A stretch of DNA of 64,000 nucleotides from Mesorhizobium sp. M7A.F.Ca.US.008.03.1.1 (GTDB lineage: Bacteria > Pseudomonadota > Alphaproteobacteria > Rhizobiales > Rhizobiaceae), in the NCBI RefSeq assembly GCF_003997495.1, contig NZ_RZRU01000002.1, forward strand, positions 186,001 to 250,000, written 5' to 3'. A program made the position numbers and the translations under genes. The notes beneath the pieces were generated by a model, which did no database searches, had not been told where the DNA came from, and worked only from the letters and a program-made list of their open reading frames with translations. Shown here piece by piece: positions 63,568 through 64,000 of this stretch (position 1 is its first letter; each line of letters opens with the position of its first letter).

Positions 63568-63690
63568 CCTACGGCGCCCCCTCTGGCCTGCCGGCCTTGG
63601 TCGTTCGGGAAGCCAAGCAATTGGCTTTCCGTCCGCTACGCGGACCACTTCTCAACCCCCGCAAGTGGGGAGATTGGCAGCTTTGGTGCC
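63568..63690. repeat. composite mosaic palindrome element, copy C
   Basis: It joins units seen elsewhere: CGCCCCCTCTGGCCTGCCGG (as in copy A at 34.7 kb), CGTTCGGGAAGCCAAG (half of the 30506-30537 palindrome) with an inverted partner TTGGCTTTCC, and a GTGGGGAGATTGGCAG unit (as in copy B). The combination shows that these modules recombine or insert into one another. Confidence 0.75.
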
Positions 63691-63739
63691 GGCGTTTTTC
63701 TCGCAACGTTGAAAATTGGCGAAAGCACCGGCCAAAACG

Positions 63740-63821
63740 CAAAAACCCGCCTGTGCGGCGGGTCACTGGCGCAAATCAGCACCATAGCCAGAAATGTAGC
63801 ATAACTGCCCTCACGGGTCAA
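63740..63821 (-). ncRNA. candidate short RNA or attenuated leader
   Basis: On the minus strand TTGACC (63816-63821) lies exactly 17 bp from TACATT (63793-63798). About 35 bases after the expected start (about 63786) there is a perfect stem ACCCGCC/GGCGGGT (63745-63763) followed by TTTTT, a textbook intrinsic terminator. The transcript would be only about 45-50 nt. An ATG in it opens a frame that reads through the terminator into repeats, so a leader peptide is possible but unlikely. Confidence 0.5.
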
Positions 63822-63968
63822 GAAAAAATTCCTATCGACATCGACACAAGCTGCCCGCCGGACACATGCATTCCCAGGCCAGTGGCGCAATTGCAGTGGA
63901 GGCCGACATTCGAACGAAAGTAGATCCAGCTTAACGGAACATTAGTCATAGCTAATTGTTAACGTGTG

Positions 63969-63997
63969 CGGCAGGCGGTGCCCTCCATCGCCTGCCG
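63969..63997. repeat. hairpin at the window edge
   Basis: CGGCAGGCG and CGCCTGCCG form a perfect 9-bp stem with an 11-base loop, ending 3 bases before the window does. Whether a T-run follows cannot be seen. Confidence 0.4.
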
Positions 63998-64000
63998 AAG

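Larger units (their letters stand above)
63464..64000. other. right end of the window: repeats and an orphan promoter-terminator pair
   Basis: No protein-coding gene is supportable in these 537 bp. It contains a composite mosaic repeat (63568-63690), a promoter-terminator pair on the minus strand (63740-63821) and a hairpin at the edge (63969-63997). Confidence 0.5.

Overview
The window reads as chromosome of a GC-rich alphaproteobacterium of the Rhizobiales, most like Mesorhizobium. Pointers are a GTTC-N7-GTTC LexA box in front of a Y-family polymerase gene, a DUF982 protein, a Usg protein, a groES-groEL pair, an Omp25-like porin, an HWE-type histidine kinase with an ELQHRVKNN box, a minCDE cluster and several mosaic intergenic palindromes of the rhizobial kind. 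No rRNA, tRNA, CRISPR array, transposase or integrase was recognised.

Layout. 0-5 kb: end of an Ada/MGMT gene coupled to a 2OG-Fe(II) oxygenase, a divergent RibD-like reductase/HxlR regulator pair, SOS-controlled dinB, an Excalibur protein and a bicupin. 5-12 kb: a ribitol catabolic locus (AraC regulator, ribose-type ABC importer, ribitol 2-dehydrogenase, pentulose kinase). 12-16.5 kb: groESL with two small trailing genes, usg and an SDR. 16.6-26.4 kb: single genes (HerA-like ATPase, aldo/keto reductase, beta-propeller protein, HTH regulator, DUF899 protein, MDR oxidoreductase, VOC protein, a frameshifted bestrophin). 25.8-34.6 kb: a TetR regulator and two tandem PaoABC-type molybdenum aldehyde oxidoreductase operons that share an identical leader. 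34.7-39 kb: porin, AraC regulator, EamA exporter, HWE kinase. 39.2-48.7 kb: an RND tripartite efflux operon, then a Spy/LTXXQ protein divergent from an OmpR-type two-component system. 49.3-56.2 kb: surface-polysaccharide genes (acyltransferase, two GT2 enzymes, ABC exporter) convergent with a long coiled-coil protein. 56.6-58.5 kb: minCDE. 58.9-63 kb: an AT-richer accessory region with a SIR2-STAND-TPR protein (Avs5-like architecture) divergent from an unknown 221-aa protein. 63-64 kb: two tiny genes, a mosaic repeat and an orphan promoter-terminator pair.

The two strongest leads are these. (1) The last 111 bp of the two-component kinase gene occur again just before minE, so the 7.6 kb polysaccharide block lies between two copies of one gene 3' end. 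The copies share an identical 35-bp core and then diverge, as they would if an island had integrated at the gene end and supplied a replacement tail. (2) The SIR2-STAND protein is a candidate anti-phage system and has unstudied neighbours. All functions are inferred from motifs read by eye; no database search was possible.
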